Shown one piece after another: positions 21,810 through 34,300 of a DNA stretch of 64,000 nt. The notes below the pieces were generated by a model. The model ran no database searches. It was not told the DNA's origin and saw only the letters and a program-made list of their open reading frames with translations. The DNA lies in the NCBI GenBank assembly GCA_022605405.1, contig JABYQQ010000004.1, positions 2,914,001 through 2,978,000 on the forward strand, written 5' to 3'. The translations under genes and the position numbers were made by a program. The DNA is from Earliella scabrosa (Eukaryota > Basidiomycota > Agaricomycetes > Polyporales > Polyporaceae). Position 1 is the first letter of the stretch. Each line of letters begins with the position of its first letter.

Positions 21810-23726
21810 TCAGCCCATGGCACCCTCGTGTCCGTCGGAGCCTGAGCCTGTTTCGTCGACATCCCGTGAGGATTTCTGCCTTTGTGCGAATAGCCTCTTC
21901 AGCTGTCACGCGCGCGATACCAGTCAGCACGCGCGAGTACGTAGCACGACGTCTGTGAGCCACTCACCCTGTCCAGCTCTAATTCAGCCCGTTCAGCCCT
22001 CGCTCGCTCGCGGGAGCGGTCTCGGGAATGCTATGCCGTCACGAGCGCAGCTCATCAGTAAACGATGCACGAAACAGGGCGGCGACGCGCCAATCTTTAA
22101 CACTCACCACATCCCGGACGGCGTGCTTCAGCTTCCTAGATGCGCGTCTCACCGATTTGTCAAAATTGGCGAAGGGGTCGTCGCCCTCTGCAGATGACAC
22201 GCTAGTCTGTAGGAAGACGAAGGCGCGTCAGTCACACCCGCGAGATGCGTTCTCAGGCACAGCATGACACTCAGTGTGCACGACACGAGCAACTCACATG
22301 CGAATCCTCTCTGCGGGGTGGTGCACCACGACGACGAGCTGTAGAGGATTCGGGCCCGGGCGCGTGAATGGGTGGACTCCGGGCAGATTGAGCACCATCC
22401 AGCAGAGACGTGGAACGAGAGACGGGCGTCGATGGCCTTGGTCCAAGAGCGTCCACAGGCAGGCGGGTATCTTCAACGTCCTGCCAGTGGCGGATCGATT
22501 GCTGAGACCGGCGACAGTCGTTGCGAGAGATGCGCGTCTGGAGGCGTTCATCCGAAGGTGGCGGAGTAAGGAGGCTGAACTGGCTACCGAGGCCAGAGCC
22601 TTTCCTGGCCGGGGTCACTGGATCAATGTACTCCAGGCTGCGAATCAAGAATAGACGGGTCGGAGTCTCTGAGTCAGTATGTGAATGGCGAGGGACTAAT
22701 AGGATCAGCGTACGTCGGCGTGCGACGGAGCATCGCTTGAGCATGCCTGCTCTGGATTTCAGCGTTCGCCGAAGGACCGGCCGGGGTGTCGACGTCGTCG
22801 ATATCCATGGGCACTGCCTCCGGTCCTTCCTCAACTTGCCATTGAGGAGCAAGGGGGCTTCGGTCGCGGGTAGCCTCAGCCTCCAATGCGGCGCACTTGC
22901 GCATCAGGGCGTCGCGTTCCTCTTCAAGCTCGCTACACCTCCGCCGGAGCTCGTCGCGCTCTTCTTCAAGCTCGTTGCGCTTGTCTTCGAGCTCGTCACG
23001 TTCATCGCGGATCTCGAGATATTGTTGGGTGAGCTAGTGCAACCAGGGACGGAGTGCGAGTCAGCAGATCGTGGAGCACAACGAGTAATGATCGACACCT
23101 CTTTGACTGTAGTTCTCTTTTTGGGATACGCGCCAATCCGGACGAGGGTTGCGATGTCCTTGAGCTTCCCGGGACTTAAGTCGGGGACGCGTCTCCGAAT
23201 CCGATCAATCCTAATGTGATGTCACACGAGATGTCAGCACACGACACAGTAGGCAGAATATGCCACGGGCAATCACTCAGATGCAAGTGGATCGACGATA
23301 TGTAGCTTGCTCTTGTCCTCCTTGTCTCGTCGAAGCAGGCGGCATATCCTCTGTTCAATGACACAGCGATATCGTCAACGCATTGCTCGGCATGTACGGA
23401 TATGGAAGAGCGACTCAACCAGATAGAGGATATGCTTCTCGATGCAGGTCTTGGACAGTCTTGTGAGCTTCTCCTCCCTCCGTATCACCTCGTCGACGAC
23501 TTACGACCGTGCCGAGAGGCCAATCAGTAGGTGAGGGTCTAGAAGCGACTACTACACGCACCTCCATCCACAAGTTCGTCGATATGAAAGGACTGAGCTC
23601 CCCATGATATGAGTTGATACAATGTGCCTTAAGGAGGAAGAGGTCATTTCTGAAGACAAGCGTGTGATGTGCCACTAACGATGACTCACGGTCTGCGTAT
23701 GTGGCCTTTCGTGGAGCTCTGGGCAT
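21810..23726 (-). CDS. Coiled-coil protein, unknown (444 aa)
   Basis: Nine exons join in phase: 23562-23726, 23420-23488, 23277-23350, 23099-23210, 22714-23033, 22298-22637, 22108-22206, 21968-22030, 21810-21902. The N-terminal third is helical and basic (REEKLTRLSKTCIEKHI; RICRLLRRDKEDKSKLHI). A coiled coil follows (YLEIRDERDELEDKRNELEE, then RRRCSELEEERDAL), then a Pro/Ser-rich acidic region (PMDIDDVDTPAGPS; LLTPPPSDERL) and a charged tail. No enzyme or DNA-binding motif is recognised. The gene at 26890-28489 on the same strand has a similar plan, including R-R-x-C-x-E-L-E-E, so the two may be distant paralogs. Exon ends are inferred by phase; the overall gene is solid. Confidence 0.72.
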
Positions 23727-24837
23727 TCTGATGACGCGTAAGTAGTGGCACGGAGTACACTCCGCGGTTAGATCAAGTTGATATATGTACGTGAATAGAC
23801 AGGCAATAAAGACGAAGCAGCACCAGGCTGTTCAACGTGTGGACCGTGTTAAGGGAGGAGTCCAGGAGGGTAAGTCGTCCAGAATATGAACCTACTAGTT
23901 ATATGCCCCTCCGAGGTGTCATAAAAGGCATAGGGACTGTTCTTTGAACAAATTCGTACCGTTCCGGGGCACCGCATTGGACGTGGCTTGCGCATCCGCG
24001 TTCATAGAGATCAAGTACTTGCGTACCTGCACGGCGAAACATTCATGGACTCGCAGGAGCAAATGCCTAGCATACCAAGCTACAAGCGTAGTTGTTTGGG
24101 AGAGGGTATGAACTTGAAAGAGCAAGTCATTCCGCGGAAGTTCGTTGATGAACATCATGCGACAAAGGAACTATTGTGGAGGCTGATGCTCCCTGTTCTG
24201 GTGGTAAGTACTAAGAAACCAGTCAATGAGGACTAGTACATCGCATGTAAAGACCAACAGCTGGCAACAGGGATCAAGAGCACTCACAGCCATGGCATCC
24301 TTTAGGCATCCTTGCAAAGTGAACACTGACTGAGGCGCGACGGTCAGACTCGGATTGACGTAGAACCCGGGGCGGCCCGACCGCATTTCCCACGGCTCCT
24401 GATGATATTGAACGCCAGACTAGTACTCTAGCTTCTAACTCGGAGGCTTCCCAAGTGGTCGGTATCATGAATCATGGTACGTAGCTCGCATAAGCACTAC
24501 TGACTGACCAGAAGCGTAGCCGTAGCTACGGAAGCGTGGGTCATTTGTTATCTCAGTAATGCGATCTAACCAGTTGCCACATCACAGCCTACTACGCACC
24601 CGGCGGCGGACACCACCACAAGTTGAACTGTTGGCGCTGAGTTTGAATACACACCTTGGCTGAATTACTTGGTTAACGAACACCTGGGTCGAAGTTGATC
24701 AGCGGGTGATGGTGTTGCACGACCTTTGTCTGAACTCCATATTTGGCAAAATCATCGTTACATGAACATCACCAGGAAGCTCGCGCATTCAACAGAACAC
24801 CCACTCCTCATGGACGCCGCTACCCCCGCCCACTGCC
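23727..24837. other. Stretch without a resolved gene
   Basis: Frames of 70-80 codons at 23919-24158 (-), 23988-24236 (+) and 24171-24386 (-, with a hydrophobic LLVFTCDVLVLIDWFLSTY) are present. The last could be a membrane helix of a decayed gene. I cannot assemble an intact gene. The first exon and start of the F-box-like gene downstream may lie here. Confidence 0.3.
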
Positions 24838-26592
24838 ATTCTACCCTACGATGTGCTTGTCCAAGTTCTGCAATTTGTGGACAATGACTACCCGACTCTA
24901 TGTCGCTGCTCCCTCTCCAGCAGACTCCTGCGTAGCATGGCTTCAAAGTCGTTGTACCAGAACGTAGCATTCCACCTCACCTACGAACATGCAATTGAGG
25001 GACGTCCGCTGGTACGTCGGTCTTTCGACATTGACTCCATCGCTCTACGCATGTTCTTATCTGTGATCTGTCAGAGGATGCATCCGTCCGCCGTGCTCCC
25101 ACACAATGCGCCTTATGTACAACAGCTTGAACTTAGCGGTCAGTATCGTGATCCTAGATCCTGGTCTATGCTGACACAAGAGTCCTGTTGACCACTAGCA
25201 GGATATCTCCCAACCGCGAGTGGGGCGACAGTGACTTCATTCGCCGATGAATTGAGGAATGCCATGCAATGCTGGCCCAACCTAAGAATGGTTGTCCTGA
25301 GTCCAGTGCAGTGTCACGAGAGCATATTCTCCGTTGCTCTGTCAACGATGCTGAAGGCCTCGTCCATTAAGCACCTTGTCTTCAATGCGGCCGTCAGTCA
25401 ACCAGCTCACATTCGGCTCCTTGCTCAGGTACTCGAGCTGGAGAGTCTCACAATCCAGTCACCGAGCTGCGATGTGCTACAAATGCTGCCTCCTTGGCTG
25501 AGCAGGTTGCGTTCAACACTACGCGCGCTCCACTTCACGGTGAGTTGGAACACTTACCGAGTGACATGTATGGCTGTAACCATTCGCATCCGCTTTCCTT
25601 CAGCGCAACTGCACGCTAGTGAGCAGGGATAATCTAGAGCTATGCCATCATCACCTCCAAGAGTCCACCGCCTTCACCATGGGGCACGTATCCCCAGCGC
25701 GATTCCTAGACACCGATGTACTCCCGTTCTGCTCCAGACTCGCCCGCCTCGCTTCTCTAGACCTGATCTATCGGGCGGTGCGTCCAATCGTTACCGTCAT
25801 CCTCCACTGCTGTCCCATGTCCTATCTCACGAACGGCTACTTGCAGACACTGACTCCCCGACCCACCCATCGCCTACCCCACCTTCGCCACCTAACAGTC
25901 AACTACATGCATGTCGACGAGGTTGATGAGGTATCCGAATTTACGCAGTTCGTGCTGGGCGTGATAGCGCACGCGCGCCTCGAGACCCTCTATCTCGTGT
26001 GCAGGGACTACATGCAAGGGCCTCCCCCCGCCTTCGACGCGCTCCTCCCACAGCTCGCTCCACAGCACGTCCCCACATTGCGCGTGCTGAGCATGCCCGC
26101 ATGCCGGGTCAGCAGGGCGTCCCTCGCAACTCTCCTCGGCACCTTCGCCGCACTCGAGGAGCTCTCCGTCGCCGTCTCGCGCGCGACGTTGGTGAGTGTC
26201 CATCGTCGCTCCTTTCCGAAGAGCAACATGTGTGAATCGTGTCTGTCTCCACGTGCCACACTGACAATCCGATTCACAGGACCATTTCCCGTCAATCGCC
26301 ACTGCGGTCTCACGCCTGCACACCGTTGAGTTCCGCAACGCCGACGAGGAGGGTCCAGCCTCGGCAGTCATAGTGCAAGAATTCGCGGAGCGAGTGATCA
26401 ACGACTCGACGCTCATACGCCGTCTGACAGTCAACGGCACACGCTACGAGGTAGGTGCTCAGCTCCGCCGTGTATCTATCCATATGTACCGGTAGGGAGA
26501 CACGAACTTACTTGTATCGTGGATCGTGTTAGGGGCACTACGTGCTAGCGGTGGACGGCAGGCCTCAACTCAAAGTGAGCCAGATCCAATGA
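24838..26592 (+). CDS. F-box/LRR-like protein, start unresolved
   Basis: Exons: about 24838-25138, 25202-25539, 25604-26191, 26280-26450, 26533-26592. The first coding segment reads ILPYDVLVQVLQFVDNDYPT, then CRCSLSSRLLRSMASKSLYQ, a good F-box (PxDVLxxVLxFV). Leucine-rich stretches follow (LRMVVLSPVQCHESIFSVAL; LRHLTVNYMHVDEVDE; LRVLSMPACRVSRASLATLL). Known: such proteins act as substrate adaptors of SCF ubiquitin ligases, and Agaricomycetes have large expansions. The F-box frame meets a stop just upstream with no Met; the first in-frame ATG (24937) is inside the F-box. The start must be in a missed upstream exon, or one base is lost. Confidence 0.7.
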
Positions 26593-26889
26593 GGCCGAGG
26601 TGCACACGGAAGAGAGGCGTGCAACGGAGACTGTCATTCTGTCCTTGAGGGTCCCACCTCCGGGGCAAAGTGCGTTGGCCGAGCAGCTCAGTGATACCGT
26701 GCATATGCAGAACCAATTGCCCTTGTCCAGAAAAATCGCGTACAGACACATCACAATACAGTCCGGCACATCCATGCACAGCACATCGTACCAGACAGTG
26801 AGCACATCCACAGAGCTGCAAAGACCAAGCCCCTACCAGAACTGCAACGCACGCCATCAGCTCCGCACATCAACAACATTCGCATCACC

Positions 26890-28489
26890 TCAACTCACCC
26901 TCCTCACGACATCGTTCGTCCACGCCCACGCGGCCTGCGGAAACGTCGCGACAGCGCGCACGAGCTCGTCGTTCCTCTCGCGCAGCTGCGCATTCTCCTC
27001 CGCCTGCTCCGCGATCCGCCTGTTCATCATCGTCGCGAGCTCCGCGCTCCGCTGCACCAGCTCCAGCAGCTCTCCTTGCAGGGCCTCAACGCGCGCGGCC
27101 AGGTCAGCCAGACGTTGCTGCACCCTCTCGTATTCGTGCGTCCTCTCCAGGTCTTGCGCTTTGAAAGCATTCAGCTGGCGCTCACATTCTCGACGCTCGT
27201 TCTCGGACTGAGGTTCAAGACAAGGAGGGATCGGTTGTTAGCATCACGCTCGTAGCGCGGGGGAATGGCAGAAAGAGAACACCGACCTGGCTGAGCTGCT
27301 CCTCCAGCTCCGTGCACTGTCGACGGAGCTCTTGCTCGCGCTCCGCAAACTCCCCACGCTGAACGAGTCGCGTCAGCCTCAACTACATAGATCGTCGCCC
27401 TATGAGAATCAACTCACCTCCCGAGCTGGGAAGCCGGCTTCGATCATGTCGAGGTTGCGTCTGATGGCCTGGAATGGGTCCTCAGCGAACAGGCCACCGG
27501 GTCGGACGTAACTGGTCGTCGGTACGGTGCCAGACGTTCTACCAAGCGGGCGACCCGCAGGCGTGGGGTTCGATGTCATGTAACCCAACCCTGGCTCTAC
27601 GACGTCCTCGAAGAACGACCCACCGCGCGAAAGCTCACGCTGTGGCCCGTCCGTGTCCGGAGGAGTCGGGAGCGCCTGGCTCCCATAGTCGACATTCCGC
27701 ACCGGCGTCACCGGCGGCTCTGGCTCTGGGAGTCGCAGGCTGCACACACCGAAGAGAATCAGATCGCAAAGCGAAGAACCAAAGGGCCGTACACGACTAC
27801 GCACGTAGGCATGCGGCTGAGCGGCGTAGCAGCCTGAGTGTGCTGGACCTCCGCATCCGCATAGGCGCGGGCGTCCGTGTCCGGTGCGTTCGACGGGCCA
27901 GCTCCGCCTTCCTGCGGCTCCTCGAGAATATCCTCGAGGAGGCCTCCCATATCTACATCCACGAGAGTAATGTCATTATCAGCACCAGGCTCGTGGTCCG
28001 CACCAGCGCGACCCCCACGCAGCAGGTCGTTCTCGGCTCGCAGTCTATGGCCTTCGTCCGCCTCGCTCCGATACAGCCTCATCCACTGCGCTCTCGAGTC
28101 AGACAACGTGGACAACACGCATAATCGCAGCAGCGCCGCACGCTCACCTCGCCCCTCGACACATTCGGGCACGGACCCCCCAGGGCCGACTCGATAGCGG
28201 CGCTAGCCAAACGAGGGTCATCGCCTACACGTCGTGCATCTCTCACACTAGGTTACAGTTCCGTGTAAAGGTCAGCGCGATAAAGATTCCACCGGTACCC
28301 ACAGGCCACATGCAACTCACGCTTCGATCGCCTCAGGCGATCCCAACACGAAGGTCCCGCGATCAGGGCGCCTCGCCACCACTCCGGCTTGTTCCTGCAA
28401 ATTGCAACCACAATGAGCACCACCGCGGACAACAGCCTGGAAAGCAGACGACGTTGCGCTTGCGCTTACCAAATTGCCGAGCTGGGCAT
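26890..28489 (-). CDS. Coiled-coil protein, unknown (387 aa)
   Basis: Seven exons: 28470-28489, 28321-28394, 28148-28224, 27805-28085, 27418-27739, 27287-27358, 26890-27207. The start MPSSAIWNKPEWWRGALIAG was chosen because only this frame joins all exons. The middle is acidic and Pro-rich (MGGLLEDILEEPQEGGAGPS; LRLPEPEPPVTPVRNVDYG). The C-terminal 160 residues are a long coiled coil (REQELRRQCTELEEQLSQ; LADLAARVEALQGELLELVQ; RRIAEQAEENAQLRERNDEL). The final donor could also splice to a tiny exon ending about 55 bp further on, changing only the last two residues. The function is unknown; a scaffold or oligomerisation role is inferred from the coil only. Confidence 0.72.
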
Positions 28490-29081
28490 GAACGCGGCTC
28501 TGGGTGAACCTGGTGGGTGACCTGCCCTGCGCAACCATCTGGTTCTCGACTGAACGTTAACAACCACGCCCGTCAGCCACACCAGCCACGCGGAGCAGAT
28601 TAATCGTGAACCACGAGCGCGCACCGTCGCGTCGAATTTCGTGCTCTGTGAATGAACGACTGGCGAACGGCCGGAGGCCGGCTAGAGTCACTGTTGCAGT
28701 CGGCTGAGTCTCCGCGCGATGCATGCATGAGAGGACGTACTATGGTTGTACGTTGGCGGAGGAGGCATCCTGAGCTCCTCCACGTGGAGTACGAAGGTAT
28801 GCGGTTAGCGGAAAGTGGGATGTAGAGGTGGGAGCTTGGAGAATGGATGGATATTTAAGCCGGTCGGCAGCGTCGAGTGGCTAACAATGCAAAGACAATT
28901 TGGCAACGCACGTCGAGAAGGCGGATGCTAATCACTACATTGTCCCTCCCGAGTCCGTGCAAAGGATACAACTGGTCCATAAGATTAAGAACACGATATA
29001 CTGTATACTGATTCAACGAGTCAGCATAATCGCCTCCAAAGCCTGAATAATGCAAGAACTCACAGAATGACCCGAAACCGC
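28490..29081. other. Intergenic: upstream of the coiled-coil gene, downstream of the lipase
   Basis: No gene is visible. The sequence at 28850-28857 (gatatttaag) resembles a TATA motif, but on the plus strand, where no gene follows. Confidence 0.35.
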
Positions 29082-30817
29082 TCAAACAACAAAGTGATCC
29101 GCCCAGTGCCTGATCACTCCCTCGCCCTGCCTGTGCCCCGGGAACCGCTTCACGTCCCTCGAGATGATCACCGCATGCGAGTTCCGCACGGGATGAATGA
29201 ACGCAAGCTCCTTCTTCAGCCCAGGTAGCGTATTCAGCCACTGAATGATCCTCTGCTGCGCTTCCGACAACGTGACCTTCTGCGCCGCCTTCGCAGCGGC
29301 CGCACGGGGTCCGTCCTGCGGATCCAACCGCGAGATGGTGTCGCCAAGCGGGACGAAAGCGGGCTCCGATCCCGCGGAGCTGACCGACTCGAGGCTCGGG
29401 CTGTCGAACATGTCCACGACGGCGTCCTCCATCTCCCGTTCGATGCGGCCGAGGATGTGCACGAGCCGCTCAGTGTTGGACTCCTGCTTCTCGAGCACTT
29501 TGATGCGAGAGCGCGACGCCCGCGAGGCGAGTGCGAGACGGGTGATGACGAGCGTCAGCACAACCGGGAGGAGGACCGGGGTGACGACGATGAGGAGCTA
29601 AAGAGGATACGATTGAGACGAGTGATACGAGGCGATGCGTATCGGAGCCACATACGACGTTGAACGGGAATCTGAACTGCAGGGCAGGTGGGAAAATGGG
29701 GCGGTCAGGCTTGAGGCTCTTGAACCATTTCGCAGATAATGGACGTGGCTTCGGTGGCCGTGCCACCGGTGTTCGATGAGAATATGATTTGACTATAGGA
29801 GAATATGTTTCGTCTAGCTCTCTGCGACGGAAGTCAGTAACTACCGATAGAGCATGAACTAGGACTACGCACATATGGAGACCGTCCAAACAATCACTAC
29901 TGAAGATGTCTTCGTTCTCTATGGCTGCTGTAACATAAGGGACGGTGACGTCATTGACCGCATTGGCATATATGCGGACGTGTTGGAAAAGGGTGAGGGC
30001 CTGATAGAATATGCGCTCTACCAGCAGATGAATGGGAATTCTGTCAACTGATGGGTATGGGGAGACGTACTTGGGTCGGCCATGACTTCGAGAAGGGGTC
30101 GTCCGTTTTGGGACCATTTATCGACCTGCAGAACGCACGTCGGGACGATGGCCGAGACGAATCTGCACGCTTGTACGTACCACATAGAACTGCTCGCCTG
30201 TTCTTGACAGCAACTTGGGTCCGAAGAAGGCGAAGATGGACGACAAGACGGTGGGGTATCTTGGGAGACCGATATGAGGGGTCGCGATGGTGTTGAAGTT
30301 GACTGGGGTAACGACTTGGAAGAACCCGCGTTGGTGCAGAATGCTATATCCTGGCGATGAACATGGGCGATTCCGTGGAGCACAGCATAGGGAACGCACC
30401 CAACGACATATCGTGCAATGAGGCCGCCGAGACTGTATCCAGTCACAGAAAACCTCGTAACCTTCCTGCCCTCCTTCTCCAGCACCTTCACCTCCTCGAA
30501 TATCTACAGCCCGAGCCATCCCCCAGTCAAGAACGAGCAAACTACGCACGGCACTGGCTGCTCACCTCCTCAGCAACCCGCTCCCCGCCCCAGTCAATCC
30601 CGTCGTACGTCCCGTCGTCCCGGTTCGTCTCCGCGAGGAGGATGTGGAGGCGCTCGCCTCCGGGGCCGCTCTCCGAGTCGGATTGGCAGCGCTTCTCGTC
30701 CATGATGCGGTGCAGTTCAGAGAGGTGGCCGGGGTTGCCCCACATGCCGTGGATGAGGACGAGGAGGTGCACGGACTGAGAGCTAGAGCTCGAGTCGCCG
30801 GAGGCTTCAGCAGACAT
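29082..30817 (-). CDS. DUF676-family lipase/serine esterase (ROG1/LPL1-like), 466 aa
   Basis: Seven exons join in phase (30566-30817, 30400-30503, 30181-30343, 30071-30125, 29873-30017, 29656-29821, 29082-29597). The N-terminus has LLVLIHGMWGNPGHL (oxyanion-side HG motif). The nucleophile elbow is VTGYSLGGLIARYVVG (G-x-S-x-G), followed by NFNTIATPHIGLPR and later IYANAVNDVTVPYVTA, which carries the aspartate of the triad. A hydrophobic segment (LLIVVTPVLLPVVLTLVITR) near the C-terminus is a likely membrane anchor or hairpin, and HWADHFVV supplies the usual C-terminal histidine. Known: yeast relatives are mono- or phospholipid lipases, Lpl1 being on lipid droplets. The substrate here is not determined. 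Confidence 0.87.
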
Positions 30818-31375
30818 GATGGATATTGGGGAAGAGCGATGAAGGAGTGACTAAGGGGGATCGAATGCTGGAGAGATGTGGGAGACGAGCGGCGTGGCCG
30901 CGAGGAACATATACGGTGAGAGCGCGATGAGGACGTCCATGTCCGATGCTAATCGCGTGTGACGCGTCCGGGTGGCAATATCGGCCGTCAAGTTGACGCT
31001 GTCACTTTCCGTGCCCTTCGCCGGCGCCGTCACTGCGAGCACGCCGGATACTGACGCGCCTCTGCGGCATCCTCTCCTCCCCCTCGCAGCATTGGCCGGT
31101 CGGACTTGCGGTGGGTACAATTGGTATATATCACCCCCGCATCGTTCCTTGGCGGCATGCGCTTTCCTTGCGCGCAGCTCTGATCGCAACAGCCTAGCGC
31201 CGGCCCTGATCTAGAGGCGTATGCTATAGGCAAGGCAATCGCAAGATATGTATTCGTAGCGAGCAAGGAGCATTAAAAGCATGGGACATAGCAGTACGAA
31301 AGCGAGAACAAGCTAGGGCCAGTTTCGTTGTTAGCAGGACTCGAACGCCAACGGACATGATCGGCGAGTGCGGGT
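30818..31375. other. Intergenic stretch between the lipase promoter and the Ppo 3' end
   Basis: Minus-strand frames (30851-31189) lack motifs. I see nothing beyond the putative lipase promoter and the Ppo 3' region. Confidence 0.35.
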
Positions 31376-34300
31376 TCATTGATACTGCAGCTTCAAGTTA
31401 AGCACACGAGGTTACAGCGACATCGAGCTTATCACTCACTTGTATGAGCAGAGAGGGAGCCCACGGCGACAGGCGTTGATCCTTGCCAAGGTAGACCCAA
31501 TTGCTCGTCCTCGAGTCGTGGTCCTTGTACCTAACACGCATTCCGATGGTCAACAACGACAATGCCGACTAACGAAGGCTCCGATAGACAACCGTTAACG
31601 TACCGATGGAGCTTCCCGGACTGGCCGGGCGCGCGAGTAACGCTCTTGAAGCTAAACACAGCCCGCACCATCTGTGCCATAATCTGCAGTGCGGAATGCG
31701 GTGCGTCAGATCGACCGTCTCGCAGCTCGCTGGGCCAGGAGATATTGGCTAACCTTGGACGAGAGGTCGACGCCCAGACACCTGCGCGCGCGCAACGCCC
31801 GCCATCAGCGTCGCAAACGCGAAATAGCCGTACGAACGCGGCTTACCTCCCGGCGCAGTCGGTGACGAGGTACTTCTCGAGACCCCGCCTCGGGTTGACG
31901 TTTTGGGCGTCAGGGAAGACCTGCTTCTGTGCGCGAGGTGAGGATGGCTGTCTACTCAAGGAGGAACCACAACGTACGGCGACGTTTGCTTTCGAGACGT
32001 CGACGAAGACGCGAGTCTTGACTCGCAAAGGACCCTGGCTCATGTTGGTATCCTTCAGGACCTCGCCTGGATGCAAGTCGGTCAGCGGGTTCAGCCAACG
32101 CACAGATCCTGCTGAATCTACGTACGGTACACGCCACGGAAGGTTGGATGAAGACCTGAAGGGAACGTTTAGCCACTGCACACAACCAGCAGAAAGCGCA
32201 GACTGCAAACTTACGAAGCGCCTCAAGAACGTATCCCTGAAGGAGGACCTCGTCCTGCGCGCTGAGCACATTGCCCGTCTTCGTCTTCGCAACCAAGCTC
32301 TGAACGCCCTCCGGCTTGCTCGGGTCCAGATAGAAGTCGATGACGTTCACAACAGCTGCCCGTCCACGCCCCAGTGTCAGTCATGCACATGCACATCCAC
32401 AACGATCACTGGGCGGGCCGAGGCGCGCACCTTGACTCAGCTCGACCGTCGAGCCCACCATCATCGCGAGGACCATGTTGCACTGCGTATCCGCTTCGAT
32501 CCCGAGCCCACGGAGGCCCTCGACCAAATCGTCTTTGCCGGTCTTCTCGTGCTTCGTGAAGAAGTGCGAGACGGACTCGAGGAGCCCCGTCACGGAGAGC
32601 TACAGAGGGGAGGCAGCGCAATCAGCGATAGGCTAGGGCTGAACAGGGAAGAGGGACTGCGTGCGCCACACTCACGCGGGAGCCGCCGAACTGTTTCCGG
32701 ATGAGCGCGAGGAGCTTCTCGACGTTAGCCTTGACGTGTCTCCGCATCTTGTGCAGCTGCGCAGGCTCGACGTCAAGGAAGAGATACCTGAAGACGGCTC
32801 AGTTCACAAGATGTCAAGCATAGTTGCGCGCAGGACTCACGTGTATATCTCCGCCAGGATGTCGTACAGCTCCGTCGGAGTGTAGTCGCCCTCGTCGTCT
32901 CCCTTTTCCTTCAAGCGTATCCCCGCCTGAAACGCACGCACAATGAGCACCAATCGAACGAACGCGCGCACAAACAGGACCGGCTCACCATATCGCAAGC
33001 CCAGTAGATCGGGACGACCTTGAGCACGTCCCGCACCACGTCCACAGTCCGCGTCGACGACCCGACAGCCCGACACGACTCGCGCTCCACAAGCTCGCGC
33101 GTCTTGTCAAAGAAGAACCTCTTGACGTTGTCCTCGCCCCCCGCTTTCCCCACCAGCGCCTCCCCCAGCTCGCGCTGCTCGCGCGCCGCCTTCGAGGGCT
33201 CGTTCGACGCGATGAAGAACCTGCAGCGCACCCTCGCGTGAGCACATACCAGCGCGCACCCCCCTCCAACCTCGCACTCACCCGTCACCCTGAACAACAG
33301 CCTTAACCCGCTCCGGGAAGCCCGTGCCGAACTCCGCCTCGTCCTTCAGCACCGTCTTCACGTCCTCGTACGACGCCACCACCAACGGCTCCGCCATCGT
33401 CGTCGGCCGCTTTCTCTCGTACGTCTCCGCCCACCCGAGGTCCGCCAGGACCTTGTCCATGAACTTGGGCGTCATGAGCGGGAACCACGTGTACGTGCTT
33501 GCGCTGCTGTACTCCTGCGGGAGGGTGCGCAGGAGCAGCCGCCCGAGCATGCTGCCGTTGCCCGGGCCGTCGGGGTCGCGCTGCGCGTCGGCGAAGCCCC
33601 ACGCTGTGAGGTTGAACGGCGTGTAGTCGGTCGTGAAGAACCGGTCGCCGCGTGTGAGCGCGATGGCGTCGCTGAGGATCGCACGGCTGATCGTGTACGC
33701 TGCAGACGCTGTCAGTGAGAGGATCGCTCGCGGGGAGGATGAGGATGAGGAGGGCACGCACAAGGACAGAGCCCGGCGCCGGGGATGACCGGCTTGGCTT
33801 CTTCGGCCTGGAGACCCACGTAGAGTTCGAGACGATCGATGTGGCCGTACAGCTTCTCCGCGGCATTCGCGATCTCTGCGTTGCTGTTCCATTCCAGGAA
33901 GCTCGAATAGGCTGTGTGCGATGTCAGAAGCCGCAGCGCAAAATTGAATCACGATGCCTACTCTTCAGACCAAGGAACTGCAATGGGATGATGGCTCGTC
34001 AGCAATGCTCTATCAGCTGCAATCGGCCAACGAAACGATACGATACCTTGCGGAAGTCGTTCAGTGAGCACACGCCCCATTGGCGGTTCTGCTCGATGCC
34101 CATGATTTCGTGCAGCCGCATCACAGCGGGCGTCCCGCGAGCCTTGAATGCGCCGGCGGGGTGCTCCGTTCTGCATCCATAGACCGTGCTGAGCGATCGT
34201 CAACGTCCAAATTCATGCAGGTCACTCACGCATTCTTGAGAATATCAGCGAGCGCTTTGTCGTCGAAGGTGTTCGTTTGGGTATCCCGTTGGAGGCTGGT

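Noticed and set aside
23660..23680. Intron after the first 12 codons of the coiled-coil gene at 21.8-23.7 kb (gtgagtcatcgttag)
   Set aside because: It would be 15 nt long; the frame is open straight through and joins correctly downstream.
31320..31360. tRNA T-arm-like GTTCGAGTCC on the minus strand
   Set aside because: The flanking stem does not pair and no A box or acceptor stem is found; it lies in the 3' region of the Ppo gene.
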